Shown here: piece after piece, positions 18,292 to 26,570 of the stretch
Layout: the number at the start of each line of letters is the position of its first letter
Numbering within the stretch: position 1 is the first letter of the stretch
NCBI GenBank assembly: GCA_947624015.1
Contig: CANQIA010000002.1
Coordinates: 1-64,000, forward strand
From: an uncultured Clostridia bacterium
GTDB lineage: Bacteria; Bacillota; Clostridia; Lachnospirales; CAG-274
Length of the DNA: 64,000 nucleotides
Direction of reading: 5' to 3'
The notes under the pieces: generated by a model
The model's database searches: none
What the model was told of the DNA's origin: nothing
Seen by the model: the letters and a program-made list of their open reading frames with translations, nothing else
Program-made: the position numbers and the translations under genes

Positions 18292-18714
18292 TCATATGAG
18301 CTTTTTGAGTATATTAACAAGAGAACTTTTTTCCTCTTCCGTAAGGTGACCGTAAAGCATGTTCTCAATGTCCTTGGCTGAGCCTTCTATAAACTCCGTT
18401 ATTGCTCTGCCTCTTTCTCCAAGGCGTAATATTTTGTTTCTGGCGTCTGTCTTACTCTGCTCTCTTACAATAAGACCGTTTTTTATCATTGTATTTATCA
18501 TACTGGATACGGACGATTCCTTTACGCCCATTTCCTTACTGAGTGTTTTCTGATTGACTGCGCCGTCCTCAACAAAACGTATTATACCAAGTATAGCCGC
18601 CTGCATTACCGATATATTGAATTTTTTAAGTATTTCGTTTTGCATCATCATGCATTTATGTGATGCCTGATAGAGCAAGGGAGTTATTCCCATATTTATG
18701 TTCAGATCCTTCAT
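18292..18714 (-). CDS. MarR-family transcriptional regulator of the efflux operon
   Basis: 140 aa with a winged helix: KTLSKEMGVKESSVSSMINTMIKNGLIVREQSKTDARNKIL contains the recognition helix and the wing arginine. It lies directly upstream of the adaptor-pump-TolC genes on the same strand, so it probably represses them in response to a pump substrate. A perfect 12-bp palindrome lies 22 bp upstream of its start and suggests autoregulation. Confidence 0.9.
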   Translation of the reverse strand: MKDLNINMGITPLLYQASHKCMMMQNEILKKFNISVMQAAILGIIRFVEDGAVNQKTLSKEMGVKESSVSSMINTMIKNGLIVREQSKTDARNKILRLGERGRAITEFIEGSAKDIENMLYGHLTEEEKSSLVNILKKLI

Positions 18715-18735
18715 TTATTCCACCTCACAATAAAC

Positions 18736-18747
18736 TTAGAATTCTAA
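18736..18747. promoter_or_regulatory. Candidate MarR operator
   Basis: TTAGAATTCTAA is a perfect 12-bp palindrome just upstream of the MarR gene. MarR proteins bind short palindromes overlapping their own promoters. The assignment is by position only. Confidence 0.55.
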
Positions 18748-18819
18748 CCTTTTTGATTGTACTCCTTATCAATACTTATGTCAATAGTTTTTTTGTAAAA
18801 TTTTTATCTGTATATAAAA

Positions 18820-18854
18820 ATTAAGATTTGTGTAAGAATTATACACAAATCTTA
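18820..18854 (-). terminator. Terminator after the fatty-acid operon
   Basis: Minus-strand stem TAAGATTTGTGTA / TACACAAATCTTA (13 bp, perfect) with a 7-nt loop followed by ATTTTTA, about 60 bp past the accA stop. Confidence 0.75.
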
Positions 18855-18915
18855 ATCTTAAAATGCTTTATATTTGTTATTTTTTTCATTATTTTTAAGG
18901 AGATATGTCGACGCA

Positions 18916-19710
18916 TTATTCCTTAAATATGCCAAAGCTTCTGAATCTGTCATATCTTTCTTTCAAAAGAGTATCCGTATCCTTTGCCATAAGTATTTCA
19001 AGCTCCGCTTCGAGCTTGGCTTTCAAAAGATTGGCAGTAAAGCCAAAGTCATTTTGACAGCCGCCGTCCACCTCTTTAATTATCTTTTCTATAATGCCCA
19101 TATCCAACAGATCGCTTGCCGTTATCTTCATAAGATCGGCTGCTTCCTCCGCTCTCTTGGCATCCTTCCAAAGAATGCTGGCAAAGCCTTCGGGAGATAG
19201 AACTGCGTATACGGAATTTTCCAGCATCCATACTCTGTCCGTTACGGCAAGGGCAAGGGCGCCGCCGCTGCCCCCTTCTCCTATTATAATGGAGATGGTA
19301 GGCACCTTAAGAGATGCCATGACCATAAGATTTCTGGCTATGGCTTCTCCCTGACCTCTTTCCTCTGCGCCAAGTCCCGGATAAGCTCCGCTTGTATTTA
19401 TAAAGTTGATGATAGGTCTGTGAAATTTCTCAGCCTGATACATAAGACGCAGAGCCTTTCTGTAGCCTTCGGGATGAGGCTGACCAAAGTTGCGCTCTAT
19501 ATTTTCCTCCATTGTTTTGCCCTTTTGTATACCCAATACGGTAACGGGGACGCCGTTTAAGGAGGCAATGCCGCCTACGACCGCCTTGTCATCTCTAAAG
19601 CCTCTGTCTCCGTGAAGCTCCACAAAATCTTCAAAAATATGGTTTATATAGTCAAGAGCCGTAGGTCTTGTTATTTTTCTTGCTATTCTTACATTATCAT
19701 AAGCAGGCAT
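18916..19710 (-). CDS. accA: Acetyl-CoA carboxylase carboxyltransferase, alpha subunit
   Basis: Transfers the carboxyl group from carboxybiotin to acetyl-CoA together with AccD, giving malonyl-CoA. About 264 aa, slightly short because clostridial AccA lacks the long N-terminal helix region. Blocks [39 protein letters not shown] and [15 protein letters not shown] are typical. The ATG at 19710 shares its A with the accD TGA. An in-frame TTG just before it is less likely. Confidence 0.95.
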   Translation of the reverse strand: MPAYDNVRIARKITRPTALDYINHIFEDFVELHGDRGFRDDKAVVGGIASLNGVPVTVLGIQKGKTMEENIERNFGQPHPEGYRKALRLMYQAEKFHRPIINFINTSGAYPGLGAEERGQGEAIARNLMVMASLKVPTISIIIGEGGSGGALALAVTDRVWMLENSVYAVLSPEGFASILWKDAKRAEEAADLMKITASDLLDMGIIEKIIKEVDGGCQNDFGFTANLLKAKLEAELEILMAKDTDTLLKERYDRFRSFGIFKE

Positions 19711-20645
19711 CAATCCTCGACCTCCTTTTTGCAGTTATGAAGCTTTAAAATAGTGGCAAGCACATCCGGGAGCTTTTCTCTCTCTACGATAGCGTCAACA
19801 AAGCCATGCTCCAGTAAAAATTCTGAGGTCTGGAATTCATCGGGAAGCTTCTGCTTGATAGTCTGTTCTATAACTCGTCTGCCCGCAAAGCCCACAAGGG
19901 TCTTTGGTTCAGCCAGTATAATGTCTCCCAGCATAGCAAAAGAAGCCGTCACTCCGCCTGTGGTGGGATCTGTAAGCACGGTAACATAAAGCTGACCTGC
20001 CTCGGAATGCTTTGCGGCTGCGGCGCTTACCTTAGCCATTTGCATAAGCGAAACAATGCCCTCCTGCATCCTTGCGCCGCCTGAACAGGTAAATATAACA
20101 ACCGGGATCTTGTGTTCCGTACCGTATTCAAATATCCTGGTAAGCTTTTCTCCCACAACGGAACCCATGGAACCCATCATAAAGCCGCTGTCCATAACGC
20201 CTATTGCGCATTCATATCCGCCTATTGTACAAATACCTGTTTTGACCGCATCCTTAAGTCCAGTCTTTTCCTGCAAGCCTTTTATCTTGGCAGAATAGTC
20301 GGGAAAATCAAGGGGGTTGTCCGCTTCCATGTTTATATCCATTTCTTTAAAGCTGTCCTTGTCGGCAATAGCCTTTATCCTGTCCTTGGCGTTCATTCTA
20401 AAGAGCCTTCCGCACTCGGGACATATTTTAAGCTTTCCAAGCGCCTTTTTTTCTATGATCTTATTACAAGAAGGACATTTTACGGAATCGGCAGGTATAT
20501 CCTCTTTCTTATCTTTCTTATTTTCATTTTTATTCTTTGCGGGAGAGGGCTTTGGAATGGCGTTTTTAATAGCCTCTGCTCTTTCCTTTAAGGTGTCTAC
20601 GCTTATTTTATCCAGATTATCCTTTATATTGTCAAATAATTTCAT
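19710..20645 (-). CDS. accD: Acetyl-CoA carboxylase carboxyltransferase, beta subunit
   Basis: 311 aa. A four-cysteine zinc ribbon (CPSCNKII ... CPECGRLF, about residues 58-81) follows a lysine-rich N-terminal extension. The crotonase-like domain carries [19 protein letters not shown] and [18 protein letters not shown]. It partners AccA. The biotin carrier and biotin carboxylase genes (accB, accC) are not in this operon. Confidence 0.95.
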   Translation of the reverse strand: MKLFDNIKDNLDKISVDTLKERAEAIKNAIPKPSPAKNKNENKKDKKEDIPADSVKCPSCNKIIEKKALGKLKICPECGRLFRMNAKDRIKAIADKDSFKEMDINMEADNPLDFPDYSAKIKGLQEKTGLKDAVKTGICTIGGYECAIGVMDSGFMMGSMGSVVGEKLTRIFEYGTEHKIPVVIFTCSGGARMQEGIVSLMQMAKVSAAAAKHSEAGQLYVTVLTDPTTGGVTASFAMLGDIILAEPKTLVGFAGRRVIEQTIKQKLPDEFQTSEFLLEHGFVDAIVEREKLPDVLATILKLHNCKKEVED

Positions 20646-20657
20646 ATCAACACCTCT

Positions 20658-21080
20658 TTAGCCGATCATAAATGTAAGCTCGCCCTCGGCAACCTTCTTT
20701 TCCCCTACATAAGCAATGCCCTTGCCAATGCCTGCATTTCTCTTAAGCTTTATCATTTCCACTTCAAGGCGGAGAGTGTCTCCGGGAGTTACCATTCCCC
20801 TAAATTTAGCCTTGTCTATGCCGCCGAAAAATGCTATTTTGCCTCTGAACTGCTCCATTGAAAGCATAGCTACCGCTCCTGTCTGAGCAAGCGCCTCTAT
20901 AATAAGCACGCCCGGCATAACAGGCTCTTGGGGAAAATGTCCCTGAAAGAAGGGTTCGTTCATAGTTACGTTCTTTACGGCAACACATCTCTTGCCCTCT
21001 TCTATTTCAATTACCCTGTCTATTAACAAAAAGGGATATCTGTGAGGGAGTATCTCCTGTATTTCCTTTATATTAAGCAT
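20658..21080 (-). CDS. fabZ: 3-hydroxyacyl-ACP dehydratase
   Basis: 140 aa hotdog-fold dehydratase. It contains the [13 protein letters not shown] start and the helix [21 protein letters not shown], with the catalytic His in GHFP and Glu in IIEALAQ. It removes water from 3-hydroxyacyl-ACP during elongation. It lies 3 bp after fabF. Confidence 0.96.
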   Translation of the reverse strand: MLNIKEIQEILPHRYPFLLIDRVIEIEEGKRCVAVKNVTMNEPFFQGHFPQEPVMPGVLIIEALAQTGAVAMLSMEQFRGKIAFFGGIDKAKFRGMVTPGDTLRLEVEMIKLKRNAGIGKGIAYVGEKKVAEGELTFMIG

Positions 21081-21083
21081 ATA

Positions 21084-22322
21084 TTATTCCTCCCATTTCT
21101 TAATACAGAGTACGCCGTTGTGACCGCCAAAGCCCAAAGTATTGCTCAAAGCATACTTAATATCTCTTGCAACTCCCGTATTCGGCGTAATATTAAGATC
21201 GCATTCCTCATCGGGTACCTTATAGTTGGCAGTAGGCGGAACAAAGCCATTCTTAAGAGCAAGTATAGTGGCGACAGCCTCTACGCCGCCCGTAGCACCG
21301 AGAAGATGACCTGTCATGGACTTTGTTGAGCTTATGTTTATATCCTTGGCATATTCGCCGAAGGCTTTCTTGATAGCAAGTGTCTCGGAGGCGTCATTTA
21401 TATGGGTAGACGTACCGTGAGCATTTATATATCCTATTTCGCTCTTGTCTATCCCTGCCTCAGCCATAGCCGCCTCCATAGCCTTACAAGCTCCGTCGCC
21501 GTCGGGCAGAGGACTTGTTATGTGATATGCGTCGCAGGTAGAGCCATAGCCTACGATCTCTGCAAGTATCTCGGCGCCTCTTGCCTTTGCGCTTTCAAGA
21601 GTTTCCATAAATACTATACCTGCGCCTTCGCCCATTACAAAACCGTTTCTTTCCTTGTCAAAAGGAATGGACGCTCTTGTGGGATCCTCGCTTGTGGACA
21701 GAGCGGTAAGCGCAGCAAAGCCGCCTATACCCAGTTCGCAAACGGCAGCCTCGGAACCGCCTGCTATAATATAATCGCTGTATCCGTGCTTTATGTTTCT
21801 GTATGCCTCGCCTATTGAGTGTGTACTTGAGGCGCAGGCGGTAACAACGTCAAGACAAGTACCTCTTGCTCCAAATCTTATTGCAATATTGCCTGCAGCC
21901 ATATTGCTTATAGCCATTGGTATAAAAAGCGGAGCTATCCTTGACATACCCTTCAGAGCCATTTTGGTAGACTGAGCTTGAATGGTCGTAATTCCGCCTA
22001 TACCTGAGCTGACGATAACGCCTAAGCGATGCTTGTCAATGGCGTTTAAGTCTATACCGCTCATATTTACAGCCTCATCTGCGGCTGCCATAGCATATAT
22101 ACTGAAAAGGTCGTTTCTTTTTACCTCTTTTTTCTCTACTACCGTTGAAGGATCGAAGTCCTTGACCTCTGCTGCGCACTTTACCTTGCAGTCTGTTACA
22201 TCAAATTTTGAAATAATATCCACACCGCTTCTGCCGTTTTTAAGACTGTCCCAGAAATCAACGGTGTTGTTGCCTATGGGTGTTATGGCGCCTATGCCTG
22301 TTACTACAACTCTGTGTTCCAT
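21084..22322 (-). CDS. fabF: Beta-ketoacyl-ACP synthase II
   Basis: 412 aa condensing enzyme. The catalytic Cys is in VTACASSTHSIGEAYR, the two histidines are in NAHGTSTHINDASE and STKSMTGHLLGATGG, and the C-terminus NTLGFGGHNGVLCI is typical. It extends acyl-ACP by two carbons. Its position between fabG and fabZ fits a single elongation module. Confidence 0.97.
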   Translation of the reverse strand: MEHRVVVTGIGAITPIGNNTVDFWDSLKNGRSGVDIISKFDVTDCKVKCAAEVKDFDPSTVVEKKEVKRNDLFSIYAMAAADEAVNMSGIDLNAIDKHRLGVIVSSGIGGITTIQAQSTKMALKGMSRIAPLFIPMAISNMAAGNIAIRFGARGTCLDVVTACASSTHSIGEAYRNIKHGYSDYIIAGGSEAAVCELGIGGFAALTALSTSEDPTRASIPFDKERNGFVMGEGAGIVFMETLESAKARGAEILAEIVGYGSTCDAYHITSPLPDGDGACKAMEAAMAEAGIDKSEIGYINAHGTSTHINDASETLAIKKAFGEYAKDINISSTKSMTGHLLGATGGVEAVATILALKNGFVPPTANYKVPDEECDLNITPNTGVARDIKYALSNTLGFGGHNGVLCIKKWEE

Positions 22323-22334
22323 ACTTATTCCTCC

Positions 22335-23063
22335 TTAACCTATGACCATACCGCCGTCAACTCTAAGCACCTGTCCCGTAATGTATTGGGATCTTGCCAG
22401 AAAAACAACTGCTTCCGCTATTTCCTCAGGCTGACCCAATCTCTTTAACGGAATAGCCGACATGATCTGCTCTTTCATCTTATCGCTCAATACATCTGTC
22501 ATATCGGTAGCTATCATGCCGGGAGCAATGGCATTACATGTAATATTCCTTGAGGCAAGCTCCTTTGCCACAGAATAGGTCATACCGAGTATACCGGCTT
22601 TACTTGCGGCATAATTTACCTGACCTATGTTGCCTGCTATACCTATAACGCTGCTCATATTTATAATAGCGCCCTTCCTCTGCTTCATCATAGGCTTTGT
22701 ACAATGTCTTATCATATTAAAGCAGCCTTTGAGATTGGTCTCTATTACCTTGTCAAAGTCCTCCTCGCTCATACGCATTATAAGTGTATCCTTTGTAATG
22801 CCTGCATTGTTCACAAGCACGTCCACAGTGCCAAATTCAGCCATTGCAGCGTCTACAAGAGCCGCAGCCTCGCTGAATTTGCTTATATCAGCCTTATATG
22901 TAAGGCACTTAACGCCAAAAGCCTCTATTTCCGACTTAACTTTATCCGGCGAAGTGCTTCTGTAATTAAGCACTATGTTTGCCCCTTCTTTTGCAAAGGC
23001 AAGAGCCACCGCTCTGCCAATTCCCTTTGCGCCGCCTGTTACTATTACTGTCTTATCCTTCAT
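22335..23063 (-). CDS. fabG: 3-oxoacyl-ACP reductase
   Basis: About 242 aa short-chain dehydrogenase with the NADPH motif VTGGAKGIGRAVA, NNAGITKD, and the catalytic Ser plus YAASKAG Tyr/Lys. The ATG at 23063 overlaps the fabD stop as ATGA. A longer TTG-initiated form at 23084 is not supported by family alignment. Confidence 0.96.
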   Translation of the reverse strand: MKDKTVIVTGGAKGIGRAVALAFAKEGANIVLNYRSTSPDKVKSEIEAFGVKCLTYKADISKFSEAAALVDAAMAEFGTVDVLVNNAGITKDTLIMRMSEEDFDKVIETNLKGCFNMIRHCTKPMMKQRKGAIINMSSVIGIAGNIGQVNYAASKAGILGMTYSVAKELASRNITCNAIAPGMIATDMTDVLSDKMKEQIMSAIPLKRLGQPEEIAEAVVFLARSQYITGQVLRVDGGMVIG

Positions 23064-24004
23064 TGTAATCCCAAACCTCCGCAAGCCTTCTCAAGTGTCT
23101 TCATATCCTCTACATTGTAAATATTTACCTCTGCGCCGACTTCCCTTGCTATCTTCTTTACAAAGGAGGACAGTGTCCTTCCAGGACCCATTTCAATAAA
23201 TGTGTCAACGCCGTCTGATATCATATTTCTTACTGACTGATCCCATTTTACGGAATTCATTACCTGCTTTGTAAGTATATCCGCCACAAGGGACTTATCG
23301 GCAACTACCTCTGCCGTCAGATTTGTGACAACGGGTATTTTCATATCATGTATCTCTATGGCTTTAAGCTCCTCTTTGAGCTTATCTGAGGCAGGCTTCA
23401 AAAGGGATGTATGGAAGGGTCCGCTTACATTTAGCATAACAGCTCTCTTTGCCCCTTTTTCCATAACTATCTCCGCAGCCCTTTCAACTGCCGCCTTATT
23501 TCCCGCTATGGCTATCTGTCCCGGGCAGTTATAGTTGGCTATCATACATCTTCCTATCTCTTTGACCTCATTGCATGCCTCCTGTATCTTGTCCTCACTG
23601 AGATTGAGAACGGCGCACATTGCGCCCTCTCCTACGGGAACCGCCTCTGTCATAAATTTGCCTCTTTTTCTCACAAGCCTTACGGCATCCTCAAAGTCGA
23701 ATGTGCCGCTTGCAACATGAGCAGAATATTCGCCAAGGCTCAACCCTGCCACATAATCGGCTTTTGCACCCTTTTCTTCCATAAGCCTGCATATGGCAGT
23801 ACTCATTGTAAGAAGAGCAGGCTGAGTATATTCCGTTTCGTTAAGCCTTTCGTCTTCGTTAAAGCAAATATCTGTTATTTTAAAGCCCAGTGCCTTGTCG
23901 GCTGTATCGAATACATTTTTAACGCACTCAAAATTATCATACAGCTCCTTGCCCATACCGGCATACTGAGCGCCTTGTCCGCTGAATATAAACGCTGTTT
24001 TCAT
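23060..24004 (-). CDS. fabD: Malonyl-CoA:ACP transacylase
   Basis: About 314 aa. FIFSGQGAQYAGMGKEL is the N-terminal signature, the nucleophile serine is in AGLSLGEYSAHVASG, and the catalytic His in VSGPFHTSLL. It loads malonyl groups on ACP. The ATG at 24004 is chosen because GGAGGG lies directly upstream. The ATG at 24016 has no ribosome site. Confidence 0.96.
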   Translation of the reverse strand: MKTAFIFSGQGAQYAGMGKELYDNFECVKNVFDTADKALGFKITDICFNEDERLNETEYTQPALLTMSTAICRLMEEKGAKADYVAGLSLGEYSAHVASGTFDFEDAVRLVRKRGKFMTEAVPVGEGAMCAVLNLSEDKIQEACNEVKEIGRCMIANYNCPGQIAIAGNKAAVERAAEIVMEKGAKRAVMLNVSGPFHTSLLKPASDKLKEELKAIEIHDMKIPVVTNLTAEVVADKSLVADILTKQVMNSVKWDQSVRNMISDGVDTFIEMGPGRTLSSFVKKIAREVGAEVNIYNVEDMKTLEKACGGLGLQ

Positions 24005-24015
24005 ATTGCCCTCCA

Positions 24016-24951
24016 TTATTTTACAAGAGCTTTGAACTCGCCCATTATTTCCTCTATTATATCCTTACAGCTCTGTTCCTTTGTGACCATGCCCGCTATC
24101 TGACCGCTCATTATGGAGCCGTTGTCCATATCTCCCTGTATAACAGCCTTCTGGAGCGCTCCTGTGCCGAGAGCGTCAAGTCTGGCAAGATCAGGCTCCT
24201 CCTTGCCGGTCTCCTCTTTTTCTATCTTGAGGAAAGCGGCTGTAAGCTTGTTTTTAAGTACTCTTACAGGATGACCTGTTATATTGCCTGTGATGACCGT
24301 TGCAATATCATTTGCCTTAAGTATCTTATTTTTATAGTTCTGATGAACGGTACATTCGTGAGCCACCAAAAAGCGTGTGCCTATCTGTACGCCCTCTGCG
24401 CCAAGCATAAAGCCCGCCGCCATGCCTCTTCCGTCTGCAATACCGCCTGCGGCAAGAACGGGAATGGAAACTGCGTCAACTACCTGAGGCACCAAAGCCA
24501 TAGTGGTAAGTTTGCCTATGTGGCCGCCTGACTCCATGCCTTCCGCTATAACGGCGCCGGCGCCTATCTTTTCCATTTTCTTTGCCTGAGCCACGCTTGG
24601 AACAACAGGTATAAGACTTATGCCGTGTTCCTTGAACTTCTCCATGTATTTGGAAGGATTGCCTGCGCCTGTTGTAACGACCTTGACCCCTTCCTCGCAT
24701 ACAAGATCTACTATATCCTCAACAAAAGGAGAAAGAAGCATAATATTAACGCCAAAGGGCTTGTCTGTAAGCTCCTTGCATTTTCTTATCTGTTCTCTTA
24801 CTATATCGGCAGGAGCATTGCCTGCGGCTATAATGCCCAAGCCGCCTGCATTGGATACGGCTGAGGCAAGGCTTGCATCTGCTATCCAAGCCATTGCGCC
24901 CTGAAAAATGGGATATTTGATATTGAGCATTTCACAAATTCTTGATTTCAT
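24016..24951 (-). CDS. fabK: Enoyl-ACP reductase II (FMN-dependent)
   Basis: 311 aa TIM-barrel flavoprotein of the nitronate monooxygenase/FabK family. Landmarks are YPIFQGAMAWIADASLASAVSNAGGLGII, EGMESGGHIG and the phosphate-binding PVLAAGGIADGRGMAA. Located within a fab operon with no fabI or fabL nearby, it should be the enoyl reductase of the pathway, which predicts low triclosan sensitivity. Confidence 0.95.
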   Translation of the reverse strand: MKSRICEMLNIKYPIFQGAMAWIADASLASAVSNAGGLGIIAAGNAPADIVREQIRKCKELTDKPFGVNIMLLSPFVEDIVDLVCEEGVKVVTTGAGNPSKYMEKFKEHGISLIPVVPSVAQAKKMEKIGAGAVIAEGMESGGHIGKLTTMALVPQVVDAVSIPVLAAGGIADGRGMAAGFMLGAEGVQIGTRFLVAHECTVHQNYKNKILKANDIATVITGNITGHPVRVLKNKLTAAFLKIEKEETGKEEPDLARLDALGTGALQKAVIQGDMDNGSIMSGQIAGMVTKEQSCKDIIEEIMGEFKALVK

Positions 24952-24977
24952 TTTGTTTCACCTATAACCTTTCATTA

Positions 24978-25946
24978 TTACCACTCTATAAGCATACTGC
25001 CCCAGGTAAGACCTGCGCCAAAGCCCGTTATTATGATCCTGTCGCCTTTTTTAAGCAGACCCTTTTCGCTCATCTCGCTCAGAGCAATGGGTATGCTTGC
25101 CGCTGAAGTATTGCCGTATTCCTCCACATTGATATAGAACTTGTCGATATCCGTTTTCAGTTTTCTTGCGACTATATCTATGATCCTTGAATTAGCCTGA
25201 TGAGGTACTATGTACTTGATATCATCAAGTGTAAACCCTGTCTTTTCAAGAATTTTATTTACGCTTTTGGGTACGACCTTTGTTGCAAAATTGAATATTG
25301 CCCTTCCGTCCATTATAAGATAGGGATATCCCTTCTCAATGTGGGTACACACCATATTTTCAACTACATGATGTCTGCCTGTCAGCGCTTCGTCATCGCC
25401 TCTTGCATGAAGATCCTCGGCAACTATTCCGCCCTTTTCCACCGGCTCCAGAAGTGCGCCTCCGCCTCCGTCGCCAAAGAGTACGCAAGTATTCCTGTCT
25501 GTCCAGTTGACTATTTTTGAAAGAGTCTCGGCGCCAAATACAAGTACCTTTTGGTATAGTCCCGATCTGATATATTTATCGGCTATGCTCAGAGAATATA
25601 CAAAGCCGCTGCATGCGGCGCTTATATCAAAGGCAAAGGCATTTGTGCAGCCCAAAGCCTTCTGTACCTGACACGAAACACTGGGCGTCGCATAGTCGGG
25701 AGTAATGGTAGCTACTATTATAAGGTCTATATCCTCTGCATTTGTGCCTGTTTTATCAAGCAATTTTTTTCCTGTATTGATGCAGAACTGTGAAGTATTC
25801 TCGCCTGTTGAAAGATGGCGTCTTTTGATACCCGTGCGGGAACTGATCCATTCGTCGTTGGTATCTACAATATGGCTCAGATCCTCATTTGTTACAATCT
25901 GCTCGGGTACATAGCTTTCCAAAGCTGTAATACCTGTATTTATCAT
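24978..25946 (-). CDS. fabH: Beta-ketoacyl-ACP synthase III
   Basis: 322 aa initiation condensing enzyme. The catalytic Cys is in ISAACSGFVYSLSIA, the His/Asn pair in VPHQANSRII and EYGNTSAASIPIALSEM. It joins acetyl-CoA (or a branched primer) to malonyl-ACP. It follows the FabT-like regulator by 17 bp, as in streptococcal and clostridial fab operons. Confidence 0.96.
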   Translation of the reverse strand: MINTGITALESYVPEQIVTNEDLSHIVDTNDEWISSRTGIKRRHLSTGENTSQFCINTGKKLLDKTGTNAEDIDLIIVATITPDYATPSVSCQVQKALGCTNAFAFDISAACSGFVYSLSIADKYIRSGLYQKVLVFGAETLSKIVNWTDRNTCVLFGDGGGGALLEPVEKGGIVAEDLHARGDDEALTGRHHVVENMVCTHIEKGYPYLIMDGRAIFNFATKVVPKSVNKILEKTGFTLDDIKYIVPHQANSRIIDIVARKLKTDIDKFYINVEEYGNTSAASIPIALSEMSEKGLLKKGDRIIITGFGAGLTWGSMLIEW

Positions 25947-25963
25947 AACAACGCTTTCTCCTT

Positions 25964-26416
25964 TTAATTAACAAATTTCAGCTTATCGTTCAGATATTGA
26001 TTAAGGCTTGAAAGAGCCTCAATAAACATATCCGCCTCATAGTCGGAAAGATCCACAATAAGAGATCTGACCAGCTCGAAATGAAATTTCTGATGAGCTC
26101 TGTAAAGCGCCTTGCCCCTTTCCGTAAGGCTTAGCATATAGGCTCTTTTATCCGTATCGCTTCGCTTTTTAATGACATAGCCTTTTTTCATAAGGTGGTT
26201 TATGGAAACTGTGAGAGTACCCATTGTTATATCCAGCTTCTGAGCGACCGCAGACATAGTTTTAGGCACATACAGACCGATAGAATCAACTGTATGTGCC
26301 TCATTTACCGAAACATCGTCAAAGCCGCTTTCTCTTATGGCGCTTTGCTCAACTCTTGAAATATCATTAAAGGCACCGCTTATAAGCCTATTCAACGTAT
26401 TTACAGTATTTTCCAT
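25964..26416 (-). CDS. FabT-like MarR regulator of fatty-acid synthesis
   Basis: 150 aa MarR-family winged-helix protein: AQKLDITMGTLTVSINHLMKKGYVIKKRSDTDKRAYML holds the recognition helix and wing. As first gene of the fab operon, with a TTTGA-N3-TCAAA site at its promoter, it is very likely a functional FabT counterpart, repressing the operon when acyl-ACP is plentiful. The ligand is inferred from family knowledge. Confidence 0.87.
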   Translation of the reverse strand: MENTVNTLNRLISGAFNDISRVEQSAIRESGFDDVSVNEAHTVDSIGLYVPKTMSAVAQKLDITMGTLTVSINHLMKKGYVIKKRSDTDKRAYMLSLTERGKALYRAHQKFHFELVRSLIVDLSDYEADMFIEALSSLNQYLNDKLKFVN

Positions 26417-26445
26417 GGCTGCGATACCTCCTTTAAAAAAATTAT

Positions 26446-26486
26446 TTTGATAATCAAAGTATATAACAAATTATGGATAAAGTCAA
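26446..26486 (-). promoter_or_regulatory. fab operon promoter with FabT-type operator
   Basis: Minus strand TTGACT (26481-26486), a 17-bp spacer and TATACT (26458-26463). The site TTTGATTATCAAA (26446-26458) begins at the last base of the -10 box and covers the expected start site. It matches the known FabT box pattern TTTGA-N3-TCAAA. Confidence 0.85.
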
Positions 26487-26524
26487 GTGCAATAGAAAAA
26501 GGGGGCTTTTGTATATACAAAAAC

Positions 26525-26561
26525 AAGAGGACACTGCATTTTATCAACGCAGAGTCCTCTT
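26525..26561 (-). terminator. Terminator after the hybrid kinase gene
   Basis: Minus-strand stem AAGAGGACTCTGC / GCAGTGTCCTCTT with one T-T mismatch, an 11-nt loop and a GTTTTTG tail, 10 bp after the kinase stop. Confidence 0.75.
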
Positions 26562-26570
26562 AAACTCCCT

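Noticed and set aside
23064-23084. Longer fabG form starting with TTG
   Set aside because: The ATG overlapping the fabD stop fits FabG N-termini. The extra seven residues have no family support.
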